From Jiangella aurantiaca (GTDB lineage Bacteria > Actinomycetota > Actinomycetes > Jiangellales > Jiangellaceae), in contig NZ_SMLB01000002.1 in NCBI RefSeq assembly GCF_004349105.1, positions 223,958 through 287,957 of the forward strand: 64,000 nt of DNA, given 5' to 3'. Below are positions 38,965 through 48,100 of this stretch, piece after piece. The first letter of the stretch is position 1, and each line of letters begins with the position of its first letter. A program made the translations under genes and the position numbers. The notes beneath the pieces are model-generated. The model was not told the origin of the DNA. It searched no databases and was given only the letters and a program-made list of their open reading frames with translations.

Positions 38965-39945
38965 TCAGCTGTCCGCGACGGATTCGGCGGCCACCGCGAG
39001 ATCGGCGTATCGAGCCAACTCGGAGGCGACCTCGTCACCCATCCGGCGCAGCTCGGTGCCCATCGAACCGGAGATGTGCGGCGTGAGGAACACGTTCGGC
39101 AGGTCGTAGAGGGCGGATTCAGCGGGCAGCGGTTCGGGGTCTGTGACGTCGAGGACGGCGTTGATCCGGCCCCCAATCAGCTCCCGCTCGAGCGCTGCCG
39201 GCTCGACGATCACGCCACGGGCTGTGTTGATGATCGTGGTGCCGTCGCGCATGAGCGCGAGCAACTCGCGGTCGATGAGCCCGACGGTGTCCGGACGGAC
39301 GGGCGCGTGGACCGTCACCACGTCGCTGCGGCGCACGAGCTCGGGCAGGCTCACCGGTTCAGCCCCGAGTCCGCGCGCCTCGTGTGGCGGGAGGTACGGG
39401 TCGTATACGAGAGCGTCCAGCGTGGGGAATGCGCGCAGCAGCTCGAGCAACACACGCCCGGTCCGCGACGCGCTGACGACGCCGACCGTGCGGGCGTGGT
39501 TACCAGCGTCGGCGAACTCCTCCTCCCGGTCGATGTAGGTCCGTCTCGTGCGGTAGAGATCCCGCGCCCGGACGGCGTCCTTGTTCGCGAGGATGATCAT
39601 GGCGAGCGTGTACTCGGCGACCGGCACGGCGTTGACGTGGCCCATGTCGGACACGTGGACACCGGAGGCGCCGTCCGGGAGAAGCCAGCCGAACGCACTA
39701 CCGGCGTGAATGACACGGCGCAGTCGCGGTGCGTGCCGCAGGACGGACCGGCGCAGCGGCGGCGTGTCCCATCCGGTGAGCAGCACCTCCGCGCGTGACA
39801 GCACGCGACGGGCGAGTTCCGAGTCGAACTCGGTGAGGACCCCGCCGAGTCGTCGCGCGGAGACACCTGCGAGCGCCTCGCAGGACGGGCCGAACAAGCG
39901 CTCAGCCAGCCGGGGCGAGCCGACAGCGACTGCGTATTCGATCAC
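38965..39945 (-). CDS. D-isomer-specific 2-hydroxyacid dehydrogenase
   Basis: 326 aa from GTG 39945, supported by AAGGAT upstream. The catalytic set is present: Arg in NTARG, Glu in VTDPEPLP and His in TPHISGS. The NAD-binding Gly-rich loop is degenerate (GVVSASRTGRVLLEL instead of GxGxxG), as in a subgroup of proteins encoded beside sugar ABC transporters. It would oxidise or reduce an alpha-hydroxy/keto acid derived from the imported sugar or uronic acid. Second-last gene of the ABC operon. Confidence 0.88.
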   Translation of the reverse strand: MIEYAVAVGSPRLAERLFGPSCEALAGVSARRLGGVLTEFDSELARRVLSRAEVLLTGWDTPPLRRSVLRHAPRLRRVIHAGSAFGWLLPDGASGVHVSDMGHVNAVPVAEYTLAMIILANKDAVRARDLYRTRRTYIDREEEFADAGNHARTVGVVSASRTGRVLLELLRAFPTLDALVYDPYLPPHEARGLGAEPVSLPELVRRSDVVTVHAPVRPDTVGLIDRELLALMRDGTTIINTARGVIVEPAALERELIGGRINAVLDVTDPEPLPAESALYDLPNVFLTPHISGSMGTELRRMGDEVASELARYADLAVAAESVADS

Positions 39946-40045
39946 ACTGATCCTTATCACGGATAGGACGTCCCGGGGTCGACGAGCTCGACTGCCCGGG
40001 GAACTCGTCGGTGTCGCCCTGGATCGACACCGACAGATGCATGGG

Positions 40046-41617
40046 CTACTGCGAGGCGAGATAGGCGTCGGCCTGCCTGTTGAGCTCCTCCTGAACCTTG
40101 GCCAGTCCGGCTTCGTCGACGGCGGCCTTGAGCTTGTCAAGGCCCTCTTCGACGTCGACCGCACCCGCATACAACGGGTTTCCGTATTCGGCGACTGCGG
40201 CGGTGATCTGCGCATGCTCGGTCTCGATCTCGGTCAGATCGGGAATGAACGAGGCGTAAGGGTCGAGGGTGAAGTTGTCGTAGACCTTGGACCACTCGAA
40301 CCAGCTCTCCTCGCTCTCGGACATCCGCGCGTACTTGCGCTCGAGAGGAATGCGCCAGCTCAGGGCATAGCCCGGGAAGTTGGCGTACTCGCCGATGGGG
40401 TCGTAACCGTCGTCCCCGGCCGCCTCCCAGTCCGTGCCCTCCTCCCCGTACTGCAGCAGGTCGTGGTTCTCTTTGATGGAAACCCAGTCGAGCAGCTGCA
40501 GCGCCGCGTCGATGTCGGCAGCGGCAGCATTGACGACCACGAGGTTGTCCGCCTGGAAGGTCTGGTTCGGTTTGGCCGACTGACCGTCACGGAAGGGCAG
40601 GAGCGTGACGAGCGACGCGCCCGGGACGGCCTTCGTGAGTTGGTCCAGATGCCCGGCGGTGTCGAGCCCGTCCGTGATCCCCCAGGTCGAGGCCGCACCG
40701 CCGGAGTCGAACCGTGCCTTGAGGTCGGCCGAGTCGGCGTTCAGCCGATCGGCGTTGATGATGCCGTCCTCGTAGTACTTGCGGATTCGGTGCAAGGACT
40801 CGACGTACGGCTCGTACTCCCAGAACGGCACTGCGTTGGTCGACCCGGTTGTTGCGGCGTCACGAGACGGCACGAAGAACACCGAGTCGCTGGAGAAGTA
40901 CAGCGGCAGAAGATCGGGGGATTCCCAGCCCTGCGCGTAGAGCGCACCAGTCGGCGCGCCGAGCGTGTCGAAGGGCGTGTTGTTGCGGATGTAGCCCGGG
41001 ATCCCTTCCTTCTGGAGGACGTCGTACCAGAACTTCTCGAGCTGATCGAACGTCTCGATGTTGCCGCCTGCGTACTTGTCGATCAGATCGCCGCGGGCGA
41101 TGTGGTGGTGGATGCGGCCCGCGCTGTTGACGGCCGGAACACCATAGATCGCGCCGTCGGGCCACCGGTTGGCGTCGAACGCCGCCTGGTCGACCATGGC
41201 GGTGAGGTTCGGGTAGTCGCCGCTGGTCAGGGCATCGTCGAGGGGGTGCAGCGCCCCGGCCTCGATGAGCCGGGCGATATTGAGCCACCGTGCCGAGAGC
41301 GCAGTCTGGAAGTTCTCGCCGGCGGTGAATTTCAGGAGCGACTGCGAGGCATAGTTGGACCAGTTGATGAACTCGGGGCTGACCTCGAAGCCGAGGTCGG
41401 CCTCGAGCTTCTCGTTGACCGCAGCACGCACACGGTCCCAGTGGGGAGGCACGTCGCCTGGCAGCAGCAGACCGTGGGTGGCGCTGCTGCTCTGGCCGTT
41501 CGATCCGGTGCTGCACGCCGAAAGTGCAGCCGCCGCGAGCACACCCCCCGACCAGGCGAGAAATCCTCGCCTCGATACCGGCCGTGACAGTGCAGCGCCG
41601 TTGGTGTTCGCTGTCAT
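40046..41617 (-). CDS. Carbohydrate ABC transporter substrate-binding lipoprotein
   Basis: 523 aa. Signal SRRGFLAWSGGVLAAAALSAC combines a Tat-like twin Arg with a lipobox, predicted acylated Cys35. The length and C-terminal sequence match the LplA/YtcQ-type large binding proteins that deliver oligosaccharides to LplB/YtcP permeases. No ATPase gene is present in the operon, so a shared MsiK-type ATPase encoded elsewhere probably energises uptake, as is usual in actinomycetes. The substrate is probably a plant-derived oligosaccharide (context inference). Confidence 0.92.
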   Translation of the reverse strand: MTANTNGAALSRPVSRRGFLAWSGGVLAAAALSACSTGSNGQSSSATHGLLLPGDVPPHWDRVRAAVNEKLEADLGFEVSPEFINWSNYASQSLLKFTAGENFQTALSARWLNIARLIEAGALHPLDDALTSGDYPNLTAMVDQAAFDANRWPDGAIYGVPAVNSAGRIHHHIARGDLIDKYAGGNIETFDQLEKFWYDVLQKEGIPGYIRNNTPFDTLGAPTGALYAQGWESPDLLPLYFSSDSVFFVPSRDAATTGSTNAVPFWEYEPYVESLHRIRKYYEDGIINADRLNADSADLKARFDSGGAASTWGITDGLDTAGHLDQLTKAVPGASLVTLLPFRDGQSAKPNQTFQADNLVVVNAAAADIDAALQLLDWVSIKENHDLLQYGEEGTDWEAAGDDGYDPIGEYANFPGYALSWRIPLERKYARMSESEESWFEWSKVYDNFTLDPYASFIPDLTEIETEHAQITAAVAEYGNPLYAGAVDVEEGLDKLKAAVDEAGLAKVQEELNRQADAYLASQ

Positions 41618-41707
41618 GGTGTTCCTCTCCTCGTGGTGCTCGAGTGGATGGATGGTTGAGGTCGATCGGGCGGGGTCACCGTCGGACCCGCTGCAGCGCG
41701 GGTGCCA

Positions 41708-42640
41708 TCAGCCCTTGCTCGCCCCCAAGGTCAAGCCCTTGACGAAGTAGCGCTGGGCGAACGGGTAGGCCGCGAGGATCGGGCCGATGGTGATGACGGT
41801 CATCGCGAGCCGCATCTGATACACCGGTGCCGATATCGTGGTGCCGAGGTCCGCGGCGTTGGCGACGCTCGTGATGAGGTTCTGCAACACGAGCTGGAGG
41901 GGGTACTTGTTCGGGTCGCTGATGAACAGCAGGGCGTGGAACCACTCGTTCCAGAACGTGACGGCGTAGAAGAGGGCGACGACGGCGATCACCGGCTTGG
42001 ACAGGGGCAGGACGACATGGAAGAAGGTGCGGAGCTCTCCGGCGCCATCGATTCGTGCGGCGTCGAGGATCTCCGGCGGTGTACCGCGGAAGAAGCTGAC
42101 CTGGACGAAGACCAGGAACGGCGCGATGACGAGCGGCAGGATCACTGCGAACCACGAGTCCCGCAGCTGCAGAATCTGCGTGATGAGGATGTACATCGGC
42201 ACCAGGCCGCCCGTGAACAGCATGGGTATGTAGGCGAAGACCGCGAGCGGCCGGCTCACCCAGGGCAGGCCTCGGGCAATGACCCAGGCGATACCGGAGG
42301 TGGAGGCGACCGCGATGGTGGTGCCGACGACGGTGATGAAGAGCGTCGCCCCGTAAGACAGCCAGACCCGCGATCCGGCGAAGATCGTCTGGTAGGCGTC
42401 GAGCGAGAAGGGCGACGGCCAGAAGGAGTACCCGCGTTGGGCGAGCACCGACTCGTCTGTGAGGGAGCCGGCGATGACCATCCAGAATGGGATGAGGCAG
42501 ATGAGGCCGAACGCGACGACGCCGACGTAGCTCGCGATGGTGAACGCCTCGGGTCGCTGTCGAGGCCGGCGCCGAGCAGGCACGGCTGGGTCCGTCGAGT
42601 TCAACGGGGTGGCGTGCACGGGTTCCGCGATGGTGTTCAC
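41708..42640 (-). CDS. Sugar ABC permease (MalG/YtcP type)
   Basis: 310 aa, GTG start 42640 overlapping the first permease's stop (GTGA). Six TM helices; the EAA loop for ATPase contact reads EILDAARIDGAGELRTFFHVVLPLSKP. Pairs with the permease encoded just upstream. Confidence 0.93.
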   Translation of the reverse strand: MNTIAEPVHATPLNSTDPAVPARRRPRQRPEAFTIASYVGVVAFGLICLIPFWMVIAGSLTDESVLAQRGYSFWPSPFSLDAYQTIFAGSRVWLSYGATLFITVVGTTIAVASTSGIAWVIARGLPWVSRPLAVFAYIPMLFTGGLVPMYILITQILQLRDSWFAVILPLVIAPFLVFVQVSFFRGTPPEILDAARIDGAGELRTFFHVVLPLSKPVIAVVALFYAVTFWNEWFHALLFISDPNKYPLQLVLQNLITSVANAADLGTTISAPVYQMRLAMTVITIGPILAAYPFAQRYFVKGLTLGASKG

Positions 42641-43599
42641 AGGATCGCCGTCTCTCTCGCGTACTTGCGCTGCACCAGGGTCGCGATCACGACGAGGACG
42701 AAACCGACCACCGACTGGAACAGTCCGATGGCCGCGGTGGTCCCGAAGTCGCCTTGCGTGCGCAGCGCACGGAATACGTAGGTGTCGATGACGTCGGTGG
42801 TCTCGAAGAGCGTTCCGTTGTCGCCGACGATCGCGTAGATCGTGGCGAAATCGCCGTAGAAGATCCGCCCGATGCCTAAGACCAGCAGGATGGCCGCGGT
42901 CGGTTTGAGCAGTGGCACCGTGATGCGGAACGCCATCTGGGCCCGGCTCGCGCCGTCGATGACACCCGCCTCGTAGACCTCTTCGGGGACTGCCGTGATC
43001 GCGGCGAGGAAGATGACGCTCATATAGCCGCCGAGGTGCCACACCTTGACGACAGTGAGGATCCAGGGCCATGGCCCTGGATCGGTGTACCAGGACAGCT
43101 CGGGCAATGACAGGACGTTGAAGAAGTCATTCACGAGACCACCCCGGCCGCCGGGCCCGGCGAGGAACGCCTGGAGGAAGATGCTGACGACGATGGGCGA
43201 GACGAAGTACGGCACGAAGATCACGGACTGCCAGAAGCGCTTGGTCACCCGGCCACGGATCTCGTTGAGCATGAGCGCCAGCAGGACGCCCGCACCCAGT
43301 GTCGCCGCGAGGAACAGGATGTTCAGGAACAGGGTGTTCCACAAGATCCGACTGGCATTGCCCGACGTGAAGAAGAACTCGAAGTTCTCCAGGCCGGCCC
43401 ACGGTGAGCCGAACACGCCGTCGGCGACGTTGAAGTCCTGGAAGGCGACCACCAGACCGGCCATCGGTCCGTATGCAAAGACCAGGAGGAGGATGACGGC
43501 CGGCGCCGCCAGGATCACGAGACCGTAGTCACGCTTCTGGCGAATCCCGCGTGGTGCGGCGGGGGCACTCTCGGTCGCGGCTTTCAGGTCGGTACTCAT
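42637..43599 (-). CDS. Sugar ABC permease (MalF/LplB type)
   Basis: 320 aa, first gene of the operon. Six TM helices beginning with LVILAAPAVILLLVFAYGP. The EAA loop is VPEEVYEAGVIDGASRAQMAFRITVPLLKPT. Forms the membrane channel with the YtcP-type partner. A candidate LacI operator lies 146 bp upstream. Confidence 0.93.
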   Translation of the reverse strand: MSTDLKAATESAPAAPRGIRQKRDYGLVILAAPAVILLLVFAYGPMAGLVVAFQDFNVADGVFGSPWAGLENFEFFFTSGNASRILWNTLFLNILFLAATLGAGVLLALMLNEIRGRVTKRFWQSVIFVPYFVSPIVVSIFLQAFLAGPGGRGGLVNDFFNVLSLPELSWYTDPGPWPWILTVVKVWHLGGYMSVIFLAAITAVPEEVYEAGVIDGASRAQMAFRITVPLLKPTAAILLVLGIGRIFYGDFATIYAIVGDNGTLFETTDVIDTYVFRALRTQGDFGTTAAIGLFQSVVGFVLVVIATLVQRKYARETAIL

Positions 43600-44009
43600 C
43601 GGCGTTCACCTCCGCGCCGGCGGGGGAACGGCGACGTCACGTCGTCCTCGCGATCCACGGCACCCTCGTCTTCTCCGTCGAAGCGGTGTCTGCGTTCGTT
43701 GTGCCGCGACACTAGAGGTCGCCACACGCGCTGTCAAGAAACAATTGGAAGCGCATGCAAACGCGCTGCGGCCTCTCTTGCTCGCGGCCCAGGCTCGCAT
43801 CTTGCCTGGTAAAGCGCCATTTCTGGCGCGCCCTCCTGGCTTCCTGAGGGGAGCAACCTGTACCCGAATCGAACCAGCCACGCCAGACGTGAATGCGGTT
43901 GCTGTCGTTCCGGACGGCATTCGAGCGGGATCATGGAGATCGGGACGAGGCCAGCGGCGGGGAGGCCACGGCTCTGGAGGCCACCACCGACGGGCAGTCG
44001 GTCCGGTAG
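43600..44009. other. Upstream region of the ABC operon
   Basis: 410 bp holding the operator at 43745-43760 and presumably the ABC promoter. Right of about 43800 no gene or repeat is evident; this part merges into the decayed fragments from 44010. Confidence 0.4.
43745..43760. promoter_or_regulatory. Candidate LacI-type operator of the ABC operon
   Basis: TTGGAAGCGCATGCAA: arms TTGGAAG and CATGCAA match at 5 of 7 positions around a central CG, the usual LacI-family layout. It lies upstream of the first permease, and the regulator gene is in the same operon. Confidence 0.5.
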
Positions 44010-44159
44010 TCGGTCGACGTGCCCGACAGTGGTGTCTACGACCTCCGAGCAGGGCTGAAGTGCCTTGGCGCCCGGGGCATCGCCCAGGTCTACGTCGACG
44101 GACCGGCATTGGGCGGCCCGATCGACGAGTGGCCGCATCTTTCCGAGTCGGAAGGATGA
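44010..44159 (+). pseudogene. Carbohydrate-binding-type beta-sandwich fragment
   Basis: 49 codons reading SVDVPDSGVYDLRAGLK then GARGIAQVYVDGPALGGPIDEW. The pattern (VP..G.YDL.....GIAQ.YVDG..LG.PID) is the C-terminal sandwich seen in secreted polysaccharide lyases and hydrolases. No start, and no catalytic domain upstream; a leftover of a lost carbohydrate-active enzyme. Confidence 0.6.
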
Positions 44160-44395
44160 GCGTCGTGCCGAAGAAGATCGATACGGAGCTTCGTGCTCGT
44201 GCGGTGCGTCTGGTGGCTGAGCATCGTGATCAGTACTCGTCGGTGACCGCGGCGTCGGTCGCGGTGGCCCGGCAGCTGGGGGTGAGCTGGGAGTCGTGCG
44301 TCGCTGGGTGGCTCAGGCCGAGATCGACGCCGGCGAGAGGCCGGGCGTGAGCAGCGAGGAACACGAAGAGATCACGCGGCTGCGCGCAGAGAACC
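44156..44395 (+). pseudogene. IS3-type OrfA remnant, frameshifted
   Basis: PKKIDTELRARAVRLVAEH then TAASVAVARQLGV is the OrfA HTH of another IS3/ISL-type element. A frameshift near SWES precedes AEIDAGERPGVSSEEHEEI, and the frame stops abruptly at 44395, where integrase sequence begins. It is not close to the IS3 at 36204. Confidence 0.8.
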
Positions 44396-44689
44396 TACTT
44401 CGGCTGCCCGTACTACGCCGCCATGCGACCTGAAGAAGCCGCCGAGCTACGGATCGACAATCTCGACCTTCCGAACGAGGGCTGGGGCTGGATTCACCTG
44501 GAAGCGGCCAAGCCACACGCCGGCAGCGACTGGACCGACTCCGGCAAGGCACGACACGACCGACCACTCAGACAACGCGAGATCGGCGAAGTCCGCAAGA
44601 TCCCGTCGCCCCTACGACCTGCGCCACGCGGCCGTCTCCACATGGCTCAACTCAGGCGTCCCGGCAACCCACGTCGCGACCATGATCGA
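44396..44689 (+). pseudogene. Tyrosine integrase remnant with internal deletion
   Basis: YFGCPYYAAMRPEEAAELRI then NLDLPNEGWGWIHLEAAKP and GSDWTDSGKARHDRPL is the middle of an actinomycete-type integrase. After IGEVRKIPSPL the frame changes to RPYDLRHAAVSTWLNSGVPA (catalytic Arg arm) and then ends. The part between and the terminal Tyr are missing. Same family as the remnant at 20489. Confidence 0.82.
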
Positions 44690-45102
44690 GCAGGCTCTCC
44701 AGGGAGATAGACACGTATCTGCCAGCGACGGCCGTAGGCCGGGCCGCACGCCGTCGCCCCAGCTCGCGAAGTGGAACCGCGCCGGTCCGACCGGACGCTG
44801 CGGGCGGTCGCATGATGCGGGCCGCCTCAGGCCGGGCCGGCAGGGCCCTGATGGGAGCCCCATCGGGCGTCTGGCTCGGATGCCTCGGCAGGATGAGGGC
44901 GTTCAGTCGGTCGAGCAGCCCGGTCACGCGCCCCCGTGTCACGCGTGACCGGGCCACTTCTTCCCGCGCCGGCCAGAGAGCGTCCTGGTCGCGGAGCGGG
45001 AGGCTCGACGGCCGGTGAGGTCGTGCGGGCGCTTCGGCACGAAATCGCCCACGTCTGCGCATCGCGACCTCACCTCCAGCGCCTGGTGAACAGAACCGCC
45101 GT
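44690..45102. other. Gene-free DNA after the integrase remnant
   Basis: CACGTATC (44712-44719) followed by GGCCGTAG resembles the post-integrase words at 20921 and 57690. No gene or strong hairpin is seen until the terminator at 45103. Confidence 0.4.
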
Positions 45103-45138
45103 GCGGTGCCTCCGCCTCCGCAGAGGCGAAGGCACCGC
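45103..45138 (-). terminator. Intrinsic terminator-like hairpin after the surface protein gene
   Basis: GCGGTGCCTCCGCCTC (45103-45118) and 45123-45138 pair at 15 of 16 positions with a 4-nt loop (CGCA), 13 bp beyond the stop codon at 45152. There is no U tract, as is common in high-GC actinobacteria. Confidence 0.75.
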
Positions 45139-45151
45139 GTCGGCGACCGGC

Positions 45152-48100
45152 CTACGAGGACAGGCCGGCGGTTCCGCCGCTCCCACTGAACGGCCGGCGA
45201 CGGTGCGTGGCCGCGAGCACCAGACCGCCGATCAGCAGTGCCATCCCGCCGGTCAGGAGCCAGCCGGTGAGACCGGCGCCGGTGTCGGGCAGGTCCGGTG
45301 CCGGCGGCTCGTCCGGGGTGTGGTGATCCGTCTTGCAGTCGGGGTTGCCGTCTGCCGCCGGGACACACACCGACCGCTCGTCCGGGCTGGTGACCACGTT
45401 GCGCATCGTGGCGTCGGCCTTGTCGCCGACGGTCACCGAGTACGTGATCGTCACCACCTGACCCACCTCGAGGTCACCGGTCCAGGTGAGCTGCTCGTCC
45501 TCCATGCTCACCTGACCCGACGTCGCCGTGGCGTCGTCGTTCCAGTCCGCGACCGGCGCGACCTCGGAGAGGTCGTCGACCACGATGGCGTCCTCGATGG
45601 GAGCGGCGCCGACGTGCTCGACGGTGACGGTGTAGGTCACCACCTCACCCTCCTCGACCTCCGACCCGGGTTCGGGGTCCGACGTCTTGGAGTAGACGTA
45701 CTCGCCCTGGTAGTGATCGGTCTGGCAGTCGGGGTTGCCGTCCGGCGCCGGGACGCACACGCCCCGCTCGTCGTCGGTGGTGACGATGTTGCGCAGCTCG
45801 TCGTCGCCCTCCCCGACCGCGTTGGCCGTCACCGAGTAGGTGAGCGTGACGACCTGATCGATCGCGAGATTACCGTCCCACCGCAGCGTCGTCCCTTCGA
45901 ACGACGCCTCGCCGGAGTCGGCCGTGGCGTCGTTGTTCCAGACCGCGTCGTCCAGGACCGCGGACAGGTCGTCCTCGATCCAGGCGTCCTCCACGGGCGC
46001 CTCACCGACGTGCGAGATGAGCACCGTGTAGGTGATCACGCCGTCCTCCTCGACGACCGAGCCCGGAACCGGGTCCGACGTCTTGGAGTAGGTGTACGCG
46101 CCGTTGATGTGCTCGGTGGTGCAGGCCTCGGTTTGTCCCTCCGCCGGCACACACTTCTCCGGGTCTATAGGTGTGACCACATTCCTCAGGTACCGGTCAC
46201 CCTCGGCGGTCACCGTGACCGAGTATGTCACCGTGACCACCTCGCCCGGGGGCAGCACACTCGACCAGGACAGCGTCGGCTCGTCGTACGTCGGCTCGGG
46301 GCCCGACGACGCGACCGCGTCGTCGTTCCAGGTGGCGTCGTCGAGCACCTGGGTGAGGTCGTCGTCGAATCCGGCCTCGACCTCGGCGAGGCCTTCAGTG
46401 GTCACGGTGACCGTGTAGGTGATCACGTCGCCGGGCTCGACCTCGGATCCGGTGACCGGGTCGGAGGTCTTCATCACCTCGTAGTCCCCGTACCAGTGGA
46501 CCGTCGTGCAGTCAGGGTTCTGGTCCGGCGCCGGCACGCAGATTCCCTCGAGGCAGTCGGGGTCGTCCTCCGGGCACTCCGAGGTGACGACGTTCCTCAG
46601 CTCGTAGTCGCCCTCACCGGTGACGGTCACCGAGTAGGTCAAGTCCACGACTTCGCCGACGGCGAGTGGACCGTCCCAGCTCAGCGTCGGCTCCGAGTAC
46701 GTCACCTCGCCGGACGTCGCCACGGCGTCGTCGTTGTAGGTGGCGTCGTCGAGGACCGCGGTCATGTCGTCATCGGTGAACGCATGCTCCACCGCGCCCT
46801 CACCGACCTGCGTGATCTGCACCTGGTAGGTGATCACGTCGCCGCGGCCCACCGTCGTGCCCGGTGCAGGGTCGGACGTCTTGGAGACCGTGTAGTAGCC
46901 GTACCTGAGGATCGGCGGCTCGCACGGGTTCACCTCACCCTCGGGCACCTCGTCCGGGCACACCGGCGACCACACCGAGTTGTCCACGATCGTGTCCGCA
47001 CCGCCGGCCACGAGATCCGGGACGTCCTTGATCGTCACCGTAAAGGTGATGGTGGCGACCTCACCGACCGGGACCACGCCCTCCCACGAGAGCACCCCGT
47101 CGGCATACGTGACGGTGCCGATGTCGGCGGTCACGTCCTCGTTGTAGACCGCGTCATCCAGCACCTCCGCCAGCGTGTCGGTGAACACCGCGGCCGCCGG
47201 CACCGGACCCTCCTGGGTCACGGTGATCGTGTACGTGATGGTCTCACCCGGCTTCACCGTCGACCCCGGAGCCGGGTCCGACGTCTTGGCCACCGCGTAG
47301 TCCGACACGTACAGCGGCGCCGACGTGCGCATCACCAGCTCGGTGTGCTCGGCGATGGCCTGCGCCCGGTTGACGTACACGTCCTGCGGCTGCGCGCCCT
47401 CGGTCTCGATGACCACCTGGAACGAGAAGGTCTCGCCGGACACCAGCTCCCCGCCGATCACCCGGATCGCCGTCGGGTTCTCCGGCCGCGTCGTGCTCCA
47501 CAACGCCGACGGAGCACCCGGCGCACCGTTCGCCTCGTCCTCCGGGTCGTCCGACAGCGTCGCCGGATCGGCGTCGGTGTAGTACACCGTCCCGCCGTCG
47601 GGCAGCACCACATCGGACAGCGTGTACGTCCCGTGGAACGCCGTCCCGCGCTGGTCACCGATGTAGGGCAGGATGTCGATCGTGTCGGTGAACGCCTGCG
47701 GCGTCGGGTCCTGCGACTCAATCGTGACCGTCCACGAGCCGGTCCCGACACCCTCGTCGTTGACGTACGGGATGTACGTCGGGTCGGCCATCTTCAGGAT
47801 GAACGTGGAACCGTTGGTGGCTGTCGTCACCGTCTCACTGACCTGCGGCGAGTTCTCGCCCTCAAAGCTCGACACCGCCGTGTTGGTCAGCGTCGTGCCA
47901 GGTTCGACGCCTGCATCGGCGACGGCCTGATAGGTCAAGGTGTGCTCGGTGTTCGTCGCCACACCGTCGAGCGTCCAGGTCAGCACCTGCCGGCCCTGTC
48001 CATCGACGGTCACCACCGGTTCCGGATCCGCGGATCCGGGCTCGTAGGTCATCCCCACCGGCAGCGTGTCGACGATCTCGTACCCGTCGACCGTCTCGGG

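Noticed and set aside
43863..43880. GGTTCGATTC on the minus strand, resembling a tRNA T loop
   Set aside because: The flanking bases do not form a T stem and no acceptor or anticodon arm is present.
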